From assembly GCA_943912335.1 (NCBI GenBank), contig CALTUD010000004.1, positions 62,001 through 126,000 of the forward strand: a stretch of 64,000 nt of DNA. The letters run 5' to 3'. Source of the stretch: an uncultured Acetobacteraceae bacterium (GTDB lineage: Bacteria > Pseudomonadota > Alphaproteobacteria > Acetobacterales > Acetobacteraceae). Of this stretch, positions 62,282-64,000 are shown in pieces. The stretch's first letter is position 1. Each line of letters opens with the position of its first letter. Position numbers and translations under genes: made by a program. The notes under the pieces were generated by a model. The model saw only the letters and a program-made list of their open reading frames with translations, did no database searches and was not told the DNA's origin.

Positions 62282-63510
62282 CCGCGTTTCGCGCCGCGCG
62301 GCGCGTCCAGATTGGGCAGGAACGCGGTCAGGATGCCGATCGCCGGCAGGAAGGCGCAGACATCGTAGACGAACACGATGCCCTTGGCGTCCGCCAGCAT
62401 GCCCAGCAGGGCCGCACCCAACCCGCCCATGCCGAACGCCACGCCGAAGAACAGGCCGGACACCATGCCGACGCGCCCAGGCAGCAACTCCGTCGCATAG
62501 ACAAGGATGGCGGAGAACGCCGAAGACAGGATCAGCCCGATCACCGCACTCAGAACGATCGTCGCGGTCAGCCCGACATGCGGCAGCAACAGGCTGAACG
62601 GCAGAACGCCCAGGATCGACACCCAGATCACGCTCTTGCGGCCGATCCTGTCGCCGACCGGGCCGCCGATGAAGGTGCCTGCCGCCACCGCGCCCAGGAA
62701 CACGAACAGATCGGTCTGCGCCGCCTGCACGGACATGCCGAAACGGTGGATCAGGAAGAAGATGTAGTACGAGGAGAAGCTGGCCAGATAGAAATACTTG
62801 GAGAACACCAGCGCGATCAGCACCGCCAGCGCCCCGGCGATGCGTCCGCGTCCCAGCGCCACGTGATGCGCCCGCGCCCGCGCCACGAGAGGCGGCTGGC
62901 GCGCATACCAGCGCCCGACCCCGGCCTGGAGCGCCGACCCCAGCAGGGCCAGCAGACAGAACCACGCCAGGCTCGGCCGGCCCAGAGGCAGCACGATGAA
63001 CGCGGCCATCAGCGGTCCCAGCGAGGTGCCGAGATTGCCGCCCACCTGGAACAGGGATTGCGCGTATCCGAACCGGCCGCCCGACGCCATCCGGGCGATG
63101 CGCGACGATTCCGGGTGGAAGATCGACGAGCCGATGCCGAGCAGCACCGCACCCAGCAGCAGATGCGGATACGTCCCGGCCAGAGCCAGCGTCAGCAATC
63201 CGAACAGCGTGAACACCATGCCGACCGAGAGCGACCAAGGCAGCTTACGCCGGTCCGTATAGTGTCCGATCAGCGGTTGCAGCAGCGACGCCACGATCTG
63301 ATAGGTCAAGGTCAGGTAGCCGATCTGCCCGAACGACAGCGAGAAATCGCTCTTCAGCTGCGGGTAGATCGCTGGAAGCAGGGCCTGCATCGAGTCGTTG
63401 AGCAGGTGACAGAAGGTGACGGTGAGCAGGATGGCCGTGGCGGCATCGGCCGGCCGAATGGCCGGGGCCAACCCTGCCGGCATCGTTCCTGCGCTGTTCG
63501 GTGTCGCCAT
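62278..63510 (-). CDS. Fosmidomycin-resistance-type MFS efflux transporter
   Basis: The 410-residue protein has twelve membrane segments and the Fsr-family signature at the N-terminus: VTFCHLLNDSMQALLPAIYPQLKSDFSLSFGQIGYLTLTYQIVASLLQP, then GIGSSIFHPESSRIARMASGGRFGYAQSLFQVGGNLGTSLGP near residue 130. These proteins export fosmidomycin or other small molecules in E. coli-like members; here the substrate is unknown. It is followed without a gap by the pseudouridine synthase gene. No regulator gene is adjacent on the upstream side. Confidence 0.9.
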   Translation of the reverse strand: MATPNSAGTMPAGLAPAIRPADAATAILLTVTFCHLLNDSMQALLPAIYPQLKSDFSLSFGQIGYLTLTYQIVASLLQPLIGHYTDRRKLPWSLSVGMVFTLFGLLTLALAGTYPHLLLGAVLLGIGSSIFHPESSRIARMASGGRFGYAQSLFQVGGNLGTSLGPLMAAFIVLPLGRPSLAWFCLLALLGSALQAGVGRWYARQPPLVARARAHHVALGRGRIAGALAVLIALVFSKYFYLASFSSYYIFFLIHRFGMSVQAAQTDLFVFLGAVAAGTFIGGPVGDRIGRKSVIWVSILGVLPFSLLLPHVGLTATIVLSAVIGLILSSAFSAILVYATELLPGRVGMVSGLFFGVAFGMGGLGAALLGMLADAKGIVFVYDVCAFLPAIGILTAFLPNLDAPRGAKRG

Positions 63511-63647
63511 CGCACGCGGCCTCCATCGTCCCGAACCGCCTTAGCAGGGGGTGGGCGCGCGCGGATACCGGCTTTGCCGCATGGGTGCCAGCAAAACGAC
63601 GATCCGGCATCGGGCGCCGTGACTAGGCGCCCGGCCGATCGCGGGGG

Positions 63648-63860
63648 TCAGGCCACGTTCTGCCCGTCGCCCGGCTTCAGAATGCCGCTGCCGTCGAACG
63701 ACAGCTTGGAATGGGCCGCCACCCAGTTATCCGCCTCGTTCTCGGTGTCGAACTCCTCGACGATGCCGCCCAGCGCGTTGCCGCCGGTGGCACGCACGCC
63801 GAAGCGGCCGTTCTCGAGCGGCACCACTTCCAGAACCGGAGATCCATCGAACAAAGCCAT
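63648..63860 (-). CDS. Small hypothetical protein
   Basis: The 70-residue protein from the ATG at 63860 contains VLEVVPLENGRFGVRATGGNALGGIVEEFDTENEADNWVAAHS, a compact alpha/beta pattern resembling small stress-response proteins that act on unknown partners. It has no signal peptide or membrane segment. The longer frame to 63911 adds only an arginine-rich stretch. It is co-directional with the MFS gene but 137 bases away. Function unknown. Confidence 0.65.
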   Translation of the reverse strand: MALFDGSPVLEVVPLENGRFGVRATGGNALGGIVEEFDTENEADNWVAAHSKLSFDGSGILKPGDGQNVA

Positions 63861-64000
63861 CGCACGCCTCGCATTGCGGAGAACCGGCCTGTGCCGGATC
63901 GCGCGTTCCAACGAGCGTCGGGCGTTCGGGATGCCTGCGTGAGGCCGATGGCAGCGTAAATGACCGCGAATACACGCACCGGGCCGGGGCGAAGCGGCCG

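Overview
The window is GC-rich bacterial chromosome, roughly two-thirds G+C by eye, densely coding and with many 1-8 base gene overlaps. The gene content (PE-ligase-polymerase LigD next to Ku, a glpF-glpK / glpD-glpR set, a riboswitch-led ribD-ribE-ribBA-ribH operon, malic enzyme fused to a phosphotransacetylase-like domain, an S53 peptidase) fits an alphaproteobacterium, most likely an acetic-acid-bacterium relative (Acetobacteraceae). That placement is an inference from gene content; no rRNA or tRNA gene is present to confirm it.

Positions 1-13640 form an accessory catabolic region. A long minus-strand operon (9683 down to 1517) encodes a Rieske dioxygenase (alpha, beta, reductase), a small unknown protein, an acyl-CoA-dehydrogenase-type flavin monooxygenase with its flavin reductase, an SDR, two SnoaL-like proteins, a ketopantoate-reductase-like enzyme and a class II aldolase. 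An MFS importer lies beyond a hairpin. Divergently there are an amidase and a MarR regulator; a perfect inverted repeat in the shared promoter region is the likely operator. A truncated CoA-transferase/hydrolase and a carboxylesterase broken by one in-frame TAG follow, so this region is decaying at its edge.

Positions 13719-34476 carry Ku-LigD (NHEJ), a glycogen-debranching-type glucosidase, a CBS protein, a TonB-dependent receptor, a DsbA-like Tat-exported protein, an outer-membrane barrel, a Wzm/Wzt-type polysaccharide exporter pair, a lytic transglycosylase with a SPOR domain overlapping an exported peroxiredoxin, an entericidin-like lipoprotein, an Fe(III) ABC importer and a DUF72 protein. 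Positions 34751-40795 hold the glycerol regulon (glpF, glpK, glpD, glpR) with shared half-sites. Positions 40938-44568 hold an FMN riboswitch and the complete riboflavin operon. Then come a TetR-sedolisin operon with a clear operator, a lipase-like hydrolase, maleylacetoacetate isomerase and maeB.

Positions 52173-59629 are an alkanesulfonate (ssu) locus: ssuC-ssuB on the plus strand, and divergent ssuD and ssuA. Between ssuB and ssuD sits a strikingly AT-rich gene (54140-57238) for a 1032-residue protein with an N-terminal SIR2 NADase-like domain, a degenerate STAND-like P-loop module and a long C-terminal region. It looks like a horizontally acquired single-gene abortive-infection (anti-phage) system and is the most interesting item here. 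The window ends with an inverted-repeat cluster, an NAD-dependent reductase and its divergent XRE/MmyB-like regulator, an RluA-type pseudouridine synthase with no usual start codon, a fosmidomycin-resistance-type MFS pump and a small unknown protein.
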